A stretch of 64,000 nt of DNA from Hygrocybe punicea (GCA_963556145.1 OY744466.1:434001-498000); one strand, 5' to 3'. Numbered from the stretch's first letter, positions 46,210-59,040 are shown. A program made the numbers and translations. The notes: generated by a model from the letters alone, not told the origin.

Positions 46210-48036
46210 ATGCCATATAAGAAGGAACTTGGTTATGAACTTTGCATGCACATCTGCCCTGGTCGAAAATGCGACTCTCCAAAAACGAAATGTCTTTTGT
46301 GGAAGAAGGAAGGCAACTCCTGCCAAAGACATGTCGGATCTGCACACCAACATCCCAAATGCGTTTCGTCTGGAATTTGTCCGCAGTCAGTATGTCTTGG
46401 TCGCAACATACGTGAAAATTCGCAGGGTGTCCGCAATGCGACGGCTGCGGAACTCGATCTCCTTCCACGCAAAAGGCTATCATCCGACTCTGAGATAGAA
46501 ACATCATCTGACTGTGAAACGGAACCACCAACCACCGTAAGCAACAATGAACGCCGTATAACCAACCACATTAAGCAACAATGACGGCCGTGTTTTCAAA
46601 ATCCTTTTTATCCTTGACCCAACAACTCGTATCGCGAGCAAAGCCGCAGCCATTAACGATCTTGCATTCGTCACCACGACCATATCCGACATCGAACTTG
46701 ATACCATTGCCCATCTTGATGGTTACGTCCATATCATCAAGTCATACAAGAGTCGCTATTCAGCATGTATTCAAGAATGGGTAATGTCTATTGTTTAATT
46801 TGTGGATTGTTGATACTGAGACGTATTTCACAACAAACAGGTTTATATCGGAATGCAACTACATCATGAGGATGGAGCCCGGTGCTTCAATGTCAAATAC
46901 ATATTTTGGCCCGAGTTCCTTCATGCAATACTTCGCCATCAAGACAAAGGCGATACGTGGCAAAAGTTCGCATCGGCAGATTGTGTATTTGGTGGTGTGG
47001 ATATGGGAATGTCATACATGTAAGATTGACATCGCTTTAATTAATTCTGCTCCGTTTTCGCTGCATTATACTGATGTCTTGACAGCGGTAACCAATACGG
47101 ATTGACACTGGAAAATGTGTCGATTTTCATGACTGGCATGGACGAACTCTGTCAAACGGCACACATCTGGCCGCCTCCGAAGCAGATGAACACGGTCCAT
47201 TCAAAATGGATACAAAATCAAAACTTGCTTCATGTCGCTTTGAATGTAACGCATACGATATGCCCTCAAGCAAAATTATTAAATGATGGCGACCAATTCC
47301 CACCGAATATTGTCTTGAAACGGACACACAGCGACACCGGTCATCACGTCCTATTACCTGGCGACGCCAAGCGAAATTGGGAATACATGCGCAATAACTG
47401 TGAGGTTCCAGGTTCACGTTGGTTTGGGCAAACGTACATCGAACCACTGAGTAAGATGGGCGAATGGCGTGTGTTTCTAGTTGGTGGAAAGGTCGTGTAT
47501 ACGGTGCACACCCTGTACAACAAGGAAAGCAAGTCCTGGAAGTGGGATATCGTCTCAAGTTTCTATACCTTGGATGAGTTAAGGTGAGTGCCCTTCATTT
47601 TCACTTGTCATATCATATGCATGATTGTCTTAACTTTGTCAGAATATTTCAAACGCAGGGGACTCTATTGAAGACGGTGGCGTGCAATCCGGACAGGGGC
47701 GCCATTTCTATTCGAGAGCAAGGCAGAAACGAGTTCTTTGACTTTGTCCAAAAGACCTACGAAGGGCTTTATGCGATAGAGTCCAATATGGTTGGTGGAA
47801 AACCATCGATGAGTGTTTTTTGCCGTATGGACATATCGCTCATTGTGGATTCCAAAACGGATACTGTGTCCTATTTCGTGAACGAGGTGGAACGTTATCA
47901 CACATGCAGCCTCTGGTCGAACATGAAGTCAGGTCCGAAATCCGTTCGAGCACCCATTGGCTCATTAGCAGACACTTTTGCAGGGGTTTTCTATAAATGG
48001 TTGATTGACATCAAAGGTCCATACTCATATTTGTAA
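46210..48036 (+). CDS. Gene Y: ATP-grasp-like protein with Cys-rich N-terminus, multi-exon
   Basis: Exon 1 (46210 to about 46536) starts MPYKKELGYELCMHICPGRK and has many Cys (CDSPKTKC, NSCQRHVG). The next coding block reads RVFKILFILDPTTRIASKAA to CIQEW (ends 46780); the junction between them is unresolved because of a local AGCAACAATGA duplication. Later exons 46841-47019, 47086-47583 and 47643-48036 join in frame. The C-terminal half has an ATP-grasp look: IVLKRTHSDTG, a glycine-poor loop, GEWRVFLVGGKVVYTVHT, RMDISLIV and YFVNEVERYHTCSLW, where Lys, Asp and Asn-Glu sit in the expected order. ATP-grasp enzymes ligate carboxylates to amines or thiols using ATP; no substrate can be inferred. 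It is divergent from gene X across the VNTR. Confidence 0.6.
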
Positions 48037-48123
48037 TATTATCTGTACAGTCAATGGATCGGTTCGCGTTTATTTCACAAAACAGACATAAGATACAAAT
48101 ATAAATGATGCTAAGTGGAGCAA

Positions 48124-50171
48124 TCATTTCGGCACTCCCAAGACCATGACCCATTGCACATTGAGTGAAATGCTCTTCATCATGTCATCTACACGCTTGA
48201 ATGTATTGATGGTGTGTCCAACAACGACACAGGATCCTGCAGGGATATTGTGCGGGAAGATGGGTAGTTGCTGGAGCGATATGAGAGTGGACGTGAAGTC
48301 CGCTTTGACTTTGCGTGCATCATAGATGGGCACTGACAACACATACTTAAGATATCAATTTATATTAGACGACCGGATGCTTACCAATATCGTAAAATGA
48401 TAGAGCGGCCTTATGATAAGATGGAGTGGGTCGACGAGTGAATGGACTAAGTTGTACATTTTTGGATGTCGATGCCTCTATGAAAATCGATTAGGAATTA
48501 CAACTAAAAATGATTAATGCACAAACTGGGAGATGTATCCATTCCACTTGCTGTGGTCGTTGAGAAGGACACATAGTCCTTATACAGTTGGGCCCGAAAT
48601 TCGGACTCGCGAATCACCATTCCAATAGCACCAACATATCGCTCCCATTCCCCTTGAAGTAGTGCACCCTGTATAACCTTGACCGGCTTTGTATTGCCAC
48701 CAATCTTGGGCTCATCGAGAAAGCAGGACTCCACTATGATGACCGATGTAAAGATCGTCGGCATTCCACCTCCGACTGCATGAAAGAAGTTGCGACCAAA
48801 TGCACCAGTGGAGATATGGGCAGGGTTATCACGAGAGAGATTAGAGTACCTCCCAGATCTATCAAATGTAATGGCGGAAACCAATAACCTATATTATATC
48901 CAATGAATCGACCAAATTGACCTCAAATTGCTGTTCAAATAACGTACTTTCTGTTGATCTTGTAGATGTCAGTGATGATATCACTGAACTGTGGGTTGCC
49001 ATTCCCAATTGCACTGGACCAGGATACCATTGCTGCTGCCCTGAATGGTTATGAGTAAATGACAAGGGTATAAATGCAATTGCATACTTGATATTGACAC
49101 AGTCTTGGTAGGTGTCAACAAGTTGAGGATCCCTCGTGCCAATATCGGACTCATCAACGTTCGGAGATGGTAAGCTAGATTCACGACATCTACATCAAAC
49201 ACCACGGTGTAATAAGATCCAACACACCTGGTGATCTGCGTCAGTGCATAGGTCAGATCTCCTTCATCGCCACTGGAGCCTTTATCATCGTCGGTATCAT
49301 CGAGCATGATGGCCTTCGTGGACTTCGACTTCTTGGATGGAGTATTAGAAACGCTGTTACAATTAATGAATGAGAATATTCATATCGGCACGTAAAATAC
49401 ACACGAAATTGGCTTATCGGGGTTCTTCATCAAGGCTACTTTGCGACGATGCCTAAACAGTCAAACGATTTGTTTGAACAAATGGATATGTCTATGATAA
49501 CCGAACAACTCACTTAGAACCGTAATCCTCTTCCTCTTCCTCTTCCTCCTCTTCCTCACCGTCTCGTGATTGATTAGATGCAGCTTTCAATTTCTTGGTG
49601 GGGGAAGGCGTTTTACTATAGATAACCTGTCAATGATGAGACAATACCTATGAAAAATATTTACACATTGTCGTCATTGTCGGTGACATTGGGAGATGAC
49701 ATTTGACGTTTCTTTCCACTGTAACAGATTGATATCATGGTGGATATATTTGATATTGAAACACTAACACGTCTTTAACGTTGCGAAACTTGACGGAATG
49801 CCTAGGAGGATATTGATATTTGTTAACTCATATTGGATAACAATGATATGTGATTATAGATACCTTGTGAGCGTTGACGGTGCCATTACACTGCCAGTGC
49901 TTTGAATACTGACGGCATCATCATTAGCATTGGACAAAGCCACACTGTCCATTGGTCAAAAATAGATAACGATTAAAACGATGACACATACATATCATCA
50001 TCAGCCCAAGTCTTGATGACCTTCTTCCGCTTCTCGATTGTTGCAGAAGGCCGTCTTTAGTGCATGCAATAGAAACTTCAGTTATACCGAGTAAAATAGG
50101 GATGCATACATGGTGGCCTTGGATTTTGCTTTCGAGTTTGATTTCGTGGCGGTGGACTTCTTGGGAGGCAT
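48124..50171 (-). CDS. Gene Z: uncharacterised intron-rich protein
   Basis: ATG at 50171 opens MPPKKSTATKSNSKAKSKAT. At least nine short exons follow, many of only 30-100 nt, with Lys/Ser/Asp-rich low complexity (KKRQMSSPNVTDNDD, EEEEEEEEEDYGSK). Downstream are globular pieces: YALTQITRCVGSYYTVVFDV (about 49240), AHISTGAFGRNFFHAVGGGM and FRAQLYKDYVSFSTTT (about 48870-48540), and the last exon VPIYDARKVKADF to PAGSCVVVGHTINTF ending VMVLGVPK. The ending with a conserved GSxVVVGxT-like motif recurs in an expanded uncharacterised family of Agaricomycetes as I remember it. Function unknown. It lies tail-to-tail with gene Y, 87 bp apart. Confidence 0.55.
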
Positions 50172-50833
50172 TGGAGAGCGGTAAAAGTTGATGGAATAGT
50201 GGATATCATCTCCACTCACGCTTTAAATCACTCAAAAACAATAAGCTATGAATTTAAGATGAATCGGTGAATCCAAAACTTCAACAATAACATCAGAGGA
50301 TCCACCATTGGCACATGCTCATATACCAAACGAGGCTTCTTGGGCCATGTACTCCATGCAAAGCGCAAAGGTATGCATGAAAAATGGATGACTGTCCACA
50401 TGATATTCGCCACAAGTTTATACTGGTAGATTTCATGAATTGTTGACAAATTCAATTAAAGTTAGGAATGGAGACTAAACAAAAAGGGGTATTCATAAAA
50501 CAAAAATGCATAATGCCAAATTAAGAAACATGGGGTATACTAACGGATATTGATGCATAATGGATAGGGGCTAATTTTAATGCTGTGCACACATATACTG
50601 TGATGCAGAATTAATGCGGAAAAGCTGGAGTACATGCTTGACTATACCATATCCAAACCAGACAGCTGACAACCAACATTATGTGGTGCATTTGAAAGAC
50701 ATGGAAAGGATCCGTATTATGCAAAATGACGCAAACTTCAATATTGAAGAATGCAATACAAAAACAAAAGCAAAACGGATCCTGAAAGCTATCATCACAT
50801 GGACATCAAAAGCCAATATGGATATGATCGGTG
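50172..50833. other. Spacer between genes Z and W
   Basis: Divergent region: gene Z runs left and gene W right, so both promoters lie here. No repeat recognised. Confidence 0.35.
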
Positions 50834-52089
50834 ATGGCGGAAGATATAATCCATGAAGTGGACGAAATTGTGCCACGCAATATACATCTCACCACTGCTT
50901 TGTACGTGATGGACAACTATTACAACTTCAAGGGTGCATGTTAGCAATATCCACCATATATATACTGGCTAGTATTTGACACCAAATTGACAGCTGAACA
51001 TCTGCAGGAAATCATATCTGCACGCTTAGACGATGATGAAAGTCAGCTTGCGAAGGCCACAAACGTAAGTCATTGGATTTGAAAAGGTATATCATATTGA
51101 CCGCATTGCCAGATTGCAAATGTCAATATTGTGCATGTTGACTCTCCAAATTGCTGGAAGTTTACACTTCCAACCAATGATGAATCCAAACATCAAGAAT
51201 TGGTATTAAGTTTGCAAGCGATTTTGGTGGCGAAAGATCTTCCACCCATAACAACCAGGTATGTGCTAAATTCGTATCAATTCCTTGAATACCATTCTGA
51301 TGAATCACTGCAATAGTCAACCAGAACGCCGAACGCCCTTTATACGTCAAAGCATAGTCGTAACTGGCCTTGATACAACGGGCTTTCAATCCTATATCGA
51401 TAACCTTCGGATTCTGCACCAGAAACTGGCTCGTCAATTTCCTGACAAAGCAATGCAAGCTTTTACGCCTTCTACATACATGGATTACATGGCACTCGCA
51501 ATAGGAACCCGATATTTCACTGATCGCCGACATGACAACACTTCCTCTCACATTCCATTCGAGTATGTCATCGATCCAAAAGGCATATTAACCTCACTTG
51601 CGAATTCCCGCTACTTTCATGGCCAGGACAATTGCGTACTTTATTACAAGTTGAAGTCTGATAGAAATCGACATTGGTGAGTGACGATGAATTGGGATCA
51701 CATCCCTACTGATGGAAATATTTATTAGCTTCATTCCAACAAACCCAACTTGCTTTAGAATCGGTGATATAGTGGAGGTTCAGTTTACAATATCGGCAGT
51801 TCCGGTAAAGAAGGATAAATTCAAGATGATTCTGAATCTACGGTCATTGGCACTAGTAGACAGTGACTTCACAGAGGTAACACTTTAATACATCAAGAAT
51901 TAAACGAATACTGATGTATATTCTCAGGAAGCAACTATGATTCGCAACAAGACAGCTTTGCCTACACCAACTACACAGCCCAGAATAGCCATCAAACGGC
52001 ATGTTGGGTATGTGGAAGAGGGTAATGATGCAGAGGGTGTTGTGGAAACAAGGCAACGCTTCTATAATATGAATATAGACCGATGCTAA
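50834..52089 (+). CDS. Gene W: uncharacterised protein, multi-exon
   Basis: Proposed start MAEDIIHEVDEIVPRN at 50834. After NYYNFKGAC the frame meets TAG (about 50941), so either a very short intron (39 nt, GTGCATG to GGCTAG) or a W-to-stop mutation is present. Further exons: FDTKLTAEHLQEIISARLDD to a donor at 51065; VNIVHVDSPNCWKFTLPTND to a donor at 51259; QPERRTPFIRQSIVVTGLDT to NRHW (donor 51677); FRIGDIVEVQFTISAVPVKK to DSDFTE (donor 51876); and a last exon ending FYNMNIDRC. The FRIGDIVEV(Q) block recurs in a large uncharacterised mushroom protein family as I remember it. Function unknown. Confidence 0.5.
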
Positions 52090-52175
52090 TGTATAATATT
52101 GTATGTGTACTCAACCCGTTGATATGTTACAGCTGTTTTGCTATCTGATGGCAGCAACTGCACCTTTTTGAATCG

Positions 52176-52647
52176 ATTGAGAAATTTGGACTTGGTAGAA
52201 TTTTGGGTGCTGTGTTTTGTATCTCATGAAATACTATTTGGATTAAGATGGTTATACAGGGAAGTTGTACTATGTCTTGAGGACTATCTACGCCTGTAAT
52301 TACATTTGAACAATATTTAGGATATAGTGAGTTGTTGATGAAATAAAAGGTAGACCAGTACTTTTTGACGCCCAAAATGATACTGTCAAATTATGACATC
52401 GAAAGAGCTCATATGAAGAAGACTGGAGGGAGAAGGTTGTTCATCTTTTCAAGGCCTAGAAGTACATATACCATATTCTTCTCTATTTTTGTCCTTTGAG
52501 CCGTCATTGCATCTGTACTATGTTTGTCTGTCACTAGGCTCGAAATACAACCAGAATCATAAACTGTATAACCATCTTGATCCAAGCAGTATTTCATGAG
52601 ATACAAAACACAGCACCCAAAATTCTACCAAGTCCAAATTTCTCAAT
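52176..52647. repeat. Foldback element, copy 2 (84-bp arms)
   Basis: 52176-52259 and 52564-52647 are inverted repeats (ATTGAGAAATTTGGACTTGG to GATGGTTATACAG). The ~300-bp middle has single copies of motifs present twice in the other two foldbacks (CTTGAGGACTATC, CTGTAATTACATTTGAACAA, TTTTCAAGGCCTAGAAG), so the right arm seems to have lost its inner part. Same family as 2326-3998 and 59713-60346. Confidence 0.8.
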
Positions 52648-54062
52648 GTGCCTTTTTGCTGAAAAGATGAGAATGAGCTATTGAAAATCCATTATCTACC
52701 TATAATCCAGATTTAATGTTTGCATATTCTCTTTGTATCACCACTGGATAGCTAACTATATCCAATGTTCAATGTGTACTGATCACATATGACAATAGTA
52801 ACCTGAACATATTGACCGAACACATTGACCGAACACACCGAACATGTCCAATATGTTCGGTTTGTGGTCCATGAAACTGAATTACAATTCATTGTACAAA
52901 TTCAATCAAACTACCTTTACTTCGCATATGTGATGCATAACCTTTTGTTCAAAGACGTGTCATATTAACTGGACGAAATCTGCAGGTACAACAAGCATAT
53001 TTACTCCTTTATATCTAAATTGATGACGAAATTCACTGCTGTACTGAGAAGCCTATGTTGCTATGTTCCTGCATTGATACCATTGGATTGTATCTTGGCC
53101 CAACCTTCACTTCTTCCCATCCTGCCATAAATATGATGCTTTGCTATTTAATAATTGCTTTCCAATCATATTATTTTGTTCTGGCATGATTGGAGCTTCT
53201 CTTGAACTAATTATGTTCCTTGTCCTTGTGTCTGGATCTCGAATCATTATGCAGTTGACTGCATTTATTGTACTATTTTCGTGTCCTTTGATGAAACATC
53301 AACAAATTATACACCTCACCCTTATGAGCCCATTCAATGAATACATTGAAACAGCATCTGGGGTACCAATGTGTGAACTCCATAGTTTCTCAATGTTGAT
53401 AGCTCTGCTTGCACTTTCTCTGCTTCAATATGGGATGTCAAATATGGCACATAATGCACATCCAACAACTGTCCAGACTTTTATTTCTGCTATTATTTGT
53501 GCAATTGCAATGCCCCGGATTCAGGTAGGGACATCTGCAAAACACTTTGTGCCGAAAAATGATGAACCCGCTGGTTAAACCAGTGTTAAACCTGTTCCTT
53601 GTGATTCCAATGTACATAGCTGTTATATGTATCTGTAAACAAAGATATCATATCTGGTTCATTCAGTCTATATTGCACTGGCAATTCCTCAGAATACAGC
53701 AGGGATACTAGTTGGACAATACAGAACTCTCAGTACTGTTCAGACAGGTTTTCAACTCATCCATATGTCATAATGCACATTACACCAACAAAGAATACGA
53801 TTATTGTCATGAAGTCGACTTAGCAGTGGACTACACTTTCCCAACTTGGCACCTTTGATCTGGTGACCTTATTGTTCTTGCTCATTTGAGACAACAAATT
53901 CTCACAGTTACAAAGTCAGCAGTCACACGGTTTCAAATTTATTCACAGGGCTTCAAAATTGTTCCCACAGTTTGCAACAATTGTTCCCACGGCTTGGCAA
54001 ATTAGAGTCTGACCCTGAGTTGAAAAATCCACCGTATAGAACGATTCCCTTATAGGGACTCG
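52648..54062. other. Intergenic up to the inversion breakpoint
   Basis: Includes GACCGAACACACCGAACATG at about 52830-52850, the same motif family as the VNTR. A hydrophobic 145-codon frame (53141-53578) is doubtful. Near-tandem CACRGTTTCAAA..TTGTTCCCA blocks lie at 53920-53995. At 54062 sequence switches abruptly to Helitron. Confidence 0.4.
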
Positions 54063-57000
54063 TAACAGGCATGATGGCAAAAAAAAGCCATACTGTCTTA
54101 ATTCGAAAGGTGAATGTAAATGACGATTTCCCCGTGATATCTTTCAACAAACTTTTGTAGAACCTAACACTGGTGCTCTCAACCTCAAGCATGGTGAACC
54201 TTGGATGAACACGGTGACACCTGAAGTTACATATATGCTACGATGCAATTCTGATGTGACCAGCTTATTATCAGGTACTGCTATAAAGGCCATAGTTGCA
54301 TACATAACAGATTATATTACAAAATTCTCCTTGAAGACCTATAGCATTTTTGAAGTGATAAAAAGTATTTTTGATAAGAATTCCGAAATGATTGGTGGCG
54401 ACCTGAAAAGAAAAGACAAAGTCAGAAAGCTGTTTACACAAATAGTCAATTCACTCACCTCCAAAATGGAAATTGGTGCTCCAATGGCTTCATTATATGT
54501 CCTTGGAAATCCTGATCACTACACCAGTCATAAATTCGTGCCATTCTTTTGGAGATCTTATGTTAAAGAGGTTATCAGTGCATGGTCTGATGAAGAAATT
54601 CCTAATATATGTGAAGACCAAAATAATGCACAAAAGGTTGTTATTGGTAAGAATAATGGCGCATACATTGGACTTTCCAAAGTAAATAATTATATGTTCA
54701 GACCCGCCTTGTATGATAATGTATCACTGTATGACTGGATACGTCTTGCCACTATGGAACCAAAGAAAAGACGCACCAAAACAAAGACCAAAAGGGCCAG
54801 AAAAGAACCAGTGCAAAACCAAATTTTTGACAATCTAGGCTGTGATGATTTGTCTGACTCTTGCACTGAACCTACTAATGTTGACTATTCCAGTGATGAC
54901 AACTTGTCTGATGTCGTTGATAATGATATACTCATGGAGATAGATGAAATTCCAAAACCTGATAGTTTGAATAGACATGCAGGCACAGAAATAGCTGATA
55001 AAACAAATGAAGTTGATCTTAATAAATTGACAAAATTTGAAAATGATTATACTTTACATTCCAATCATCCACAATATCTTACCCACCATGCCAAAATGAA
55101 AGGGAATGATCCTTTCATAGTTCCTAATTTTATTCCGAACACTTTGCCAAGGGCTGACCGTGGTGATCGAGAATATTATTGTTGTACAATGTTAACGTTT
55201 TTCAAGCCATGGAGAAGTGGCAAAGAACTCAAAAGTAAATTACAAACATGGGATAATGCTTTTATAGACCACAAGTTTTCTAAAAAAGAACTAGAGATCA
55301 TGAAATACTTTGGTCTGCGGTATGAATGTTTGGATGCAAGAGATGATTTCTCTGCTAAACGTCAGAAGAATAATACTGCAAATATAAGGTATTCATGGGC
55401 GACCTCAAACGGTCTTGATGAACTGGATGACATGCACAATGCTGAATTTGCATTTAATGGCGACGACTTCAACAACAATATTGATGAAGACAATAATGAC
55501 ACGGAAATACTCCTGAAACTTGGTCAAAAAGGACAAAAAAGGAAAGATCAAATGCTGATAGCTGAAAGAACTTTGAAAAGGTCAGGGTGGCTCGATGATT
55601 GTATTGATGGTACCCCAGATATAGGACCGTTGATACCTATAGAACCACCTGTAGTACAATCAGCAAAATTGTGGAGAACTGCAGTCCTTGCAAAGAAAAA
55701 GGAAATCATCGATGACAGAAATAAAAATTTACCAACAAACACAGCAACCATAAATAAATTGGGAAATTTTCAATATAATGATGTCAAGATAGTGGATGCA
55801 GCATACATCAACCATATGTTTATTCCTGCAAACAGAGCTGATCGTCATCTTATTGATGTAACTATCAATGATTACAAGTTGAACACTGACCAAAAGAGAG
55901 CATTTCATATCATTGCGAATCACTCTACCTTGATTAACGGTTCTGACAAGCTACGCATGTATCTTGGTGGGATGGCAGGCACAGGGAAATCACAAGTCAT
56001 CAAAGCATTGACTAGTTTTTTTGGTCAACACAACGAAAATCATCGATTTGTGGTTCTTGCACCAACCGGTGGTGCTGCTGCCCTTGTAAATGGATCCACA
56101 TATCACTCCATTCTTGGAATTAATCAGGGAGGATCATCTCGTTCCCTTGCACAAGTACGTGCCAATCTTGATGGTGTGGATTACATTTTCATTGATGAGG
56201 TGTCAATGTTATCTTGCAGAGATATGTATAAAATCAGTGCTCAGTGTGCAAAAGCACGTGGTGTTTATGATGAACCCTTTGGTGGCATTAATATGATATT
56301 TGCAGGAGATTTTGGCCAACTTCCACCAGCTATGAGTGGTGCTCCTTTATACTCTGGAACCATTGGTGTCCAAATCAATTCCAGTCAAACTATAGCAAAT
56401 CAGGAAGCGGCTATAGGCAAAGCTCTTTGGCATCAAATAACAACAGTTGTTATATTACGTGAAAATATGAGACAAACCAATCAGTCAGAAGAAGATGTCC
56501 AACTGAGGCTTGCTTTGGAAAACATGAGATACAAAGCATGTACTCCCAAAGATATTGCATTTCTTCGTACTCGTGTTGCAGGAAAAGGTCCAAATGATCC
56601 AAAATTAGCCCAAAAGAAATTCAGGAATGTGTCAGTTATAACTGCATTGAATGCACAAAAAGACAAAATCAATGAACTTGGTATTCAACGTTTTGCTGCT
56701 GAAAATAGGAGACCATTAACATCATTCTATTCCATAGACAGATGGAATGATCCTACTAGTTCCAATAGCAAAAGAAAATCTCATCACATGTCAACAATTT
56801 TGGATCCTATTCGACACACAAAGATATTGGAACCTTCACTCCAAAAGCTACTTTGGAGCCAACCACATGCATCATCCTCTGATCATATACCAGGAAGATT
56901 GGACTTATGTGTAGGCATGCCAGTGATGCTGAGGAACAATGATGCAACAGAGTGCTGCATTACCAAAGGAGCAGAGGGCATAGTTGTGGGTTGGCAGAGT

Positions 57001-57995
57001 GCAATAGGTCCTGAGCAACAAACTGTACTGGACACTTTATTTGTCAGATTATTGAATCCTCCAAAAAAAATTAACATAGAAGGACTTCCTGAAAATGTTG
57101 TGCCGATTACAAAACATGTCACTTCCACCATGTGCTCATTACCCAATGATGATGTGATATCTTTGTCAAGAGAACAAGTGTTGGTACTACCTAATTTTGC
57201 AATGACTGATTATGCATGTCAAGGACGTACTCGTCCTAACAATGTAGTTGACCTCAGTAGTTGTAGAAACCACCAATCCTATTATACTTGCTTATCAAGA
57301 AGTGCTTCTGCAGCAGGAACTATCATCATGCAAGGCTTTGATCCTAAAGTAATTACTGGGGGTGCTTCTGGATATCTCAGGCAGGAATTCAGAGAATTAG
57401 AACTGCTTGATGAGATTACCAAACTGAAATATCAAGGACTCTTACCAGACCATGTCAAGGGAGATCAGCGAAATTCTATCATTGATCAATTTAGAAAATG
57501 GAAAGGAAAGTCATATATTCCAAAAAACATTCATCACGCTATCGCATGGAAAGCCACGGAGCAACTAAATCAATACACAACACAGCCCTCTCCATGGCAA
57601 TTAATTAAACATATGAACAAAAATCAAAAGGCAGATTTCAGAAACCTCAACTTTGTTCCTGCAAAAGGAACTGTTCCAATCACTGTCACTCATAAAAATT
57701 CGACGGCCAATGTATTGCAAAATAAAAAACAAAAATTACAACAAGTTGTAAGTTCATCTTCCATAGTGAAAAAAAGACGAAAAACAAGTACTATTGAATT
57801 AAATGAACCAAAAGGGTTTATATGGGATGCGGAAGATTGGAGCTGTGCTTATGATTCACTCTTTACAATATTACTAGCAATATGGAATGAAGATCCATCA
57901 AGTTGGAAAAAAAGATTCAATAGCATCAATGAAATATTAAAGATTTTGAGCTTAGGATTCAAACGATCCAAGAATCACACAACAGATTTAGAAAC
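54063..57995 (+). pseudogene. Helitron B RepHel, 3' part (Tyr motif, PIF1 helicase, start of protease-like domain)
   Basis: Collinear with 34374-38306 of Helitron A at a constant offset of 19689, with only a few substitutions, nearly all transitions. It begins at TAAC, the same 4 bp at which the 5' half ends at 38988-38991. Near the start, CGA (34432) has become TGA (54121), a stop after ECK. The first later ATG is at 54205, giving a 1275-codon frame that still has AYITDYITK, Walker A GMAGTGKS, FIDEVSM and GDFGQLPP. It ends in the inserted KDZ fragment after TDLET. Separated from its N-terminal half, it cannot make RepHel. Confidence 0.9.
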
Positions 57996-59040
57996 TTGGT
58001 ATGTATGCCCTTTCTACAATTCTCCGAATTAATGTTTTTTTCATAGAATTTTGCTGGCATGCCTGAAGATCAACTGTCCGCGCTACCTCCAGAGGTACGG
58101 CAAATGGTGATGATGGGTGCAACCACCATGATGTCGACCGCTGGCCCGAACTTTCCTGTTGCAATGTGGCCCACTCCTCCTGTGTCCAGAGCTGCATCGC
58201 GGCTCTTTCTTTCTGCAGACGTTCTTCCTCCTCCGAGCAGCGGTCACAATTGAGAAGGGCCTTGATGCCATCACGAACATCCTCCCTCCCAAGCCAAGCC
58301 GGCACAGGTCCTTCCTCATCCTCATCTAGTCCAGCATCTTGCCATATGTCGTCATCCACATCCAGTGCAAATAGACCGTGTGTGTCAATAGGTCGAGGGA
58401 GAACAGGATTCCGGGGTGCTTGCTTCCGTCTCACGAGGTCACCCATCTGCTTGCAGTAATCATTGTATTTCTTTGCGAGCTTGAGAACCCCTGGTTCACG
58501 GTGCTTGACAGATGACTTTGTATGAGTTGTGAGTTTGCGGTCTACTGAACTGTTAGAATAATATATAAGACAAGAGAAATCATTATACCATTCACTGCCT
58601 GTCTGTACGAACGCTCAAGCCTTTCAATCTCAAATTTGCGTTGTTGTAAACGATCACGTATGCGGGTCTTGAGAGCACGAGCATTCATCCTGAGCTGGAG
58701 GTAGATATCAGCCTTAAGCTTCTGCAAGGCCATGCGCTGTCCAACACCAAGCGCTGCTCTTTTTCGATGTATGCTCTCTGCTATTCAGGTGCACCAATCC
58801 CGGCTCTCCATCAGCAAAATCCCTACATCAACAACGTCCAGTTGCTGCGCTGGCTCCTTCCGCAGTTGGTCCTCTAGGTCGTGTACCCTTGCTCGGTGTT
58901 CCTTCAAACATTTCTCCAGGGCAAGGATTGACTCGATTTCTTGCTTTCCCAAGTTTTTTGACTGGCCTGTGCACAACGTCAGTGACATGAATCTGAACGA
59001 GAGGAAGGCACCAACGAGGTAAAGGTTTCGTTTGTATTTT
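57996..59040 (-). pseudogene. KDZ (Kyakuja-Dileera-Zisupton) transposase C-terminal fragment inserted in Helitron B
   Basis: A 1045-bp insert replaces 10 bp (AGTTAGAAAT in copy A, 38307-38316). On the minus strand it reads the tail of a KDZ transposase: LGKQEIESILALEKCLKEHR, then an in-frame TGA, then IHRKRAALGVGQRMALQKLK and RMNARALKTRIRDRLQQRKF, an intron with acceptor near 58550, MGDLVRRKQAPRNP and DGIKALLNCDRCSEEEERL. The catalytic N-terminal and middle regions are absent, so it is a dead fragment. No clean target duplication or terminal repeats flank it. Confidence 0.75.

Larger units (their letters stand above)
38988..46295 (-). repeat. Inverted repeat, right arm (displaced 5' part of unit B; 7.31 kb)
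   Basis: Reverse complement of 27315-34377. It begins exactly at the last base of Helitron A (CTAG) and reads away from it as the 5' half of a second Helitron, gene X and the start of gene Y. Numerous single-base differences and a larger VNTR show it is a distinct copy, not the same reads placed twice. Confidence 0.9.

Noticed and set aside
53141..53578. 145-codon hydrophobic ORF on plus strand
   Set aside because: AT-rich composition yields Leu/Ile/Phe runs by chance; no splice context, no homologous motif and no duplicate to test it.
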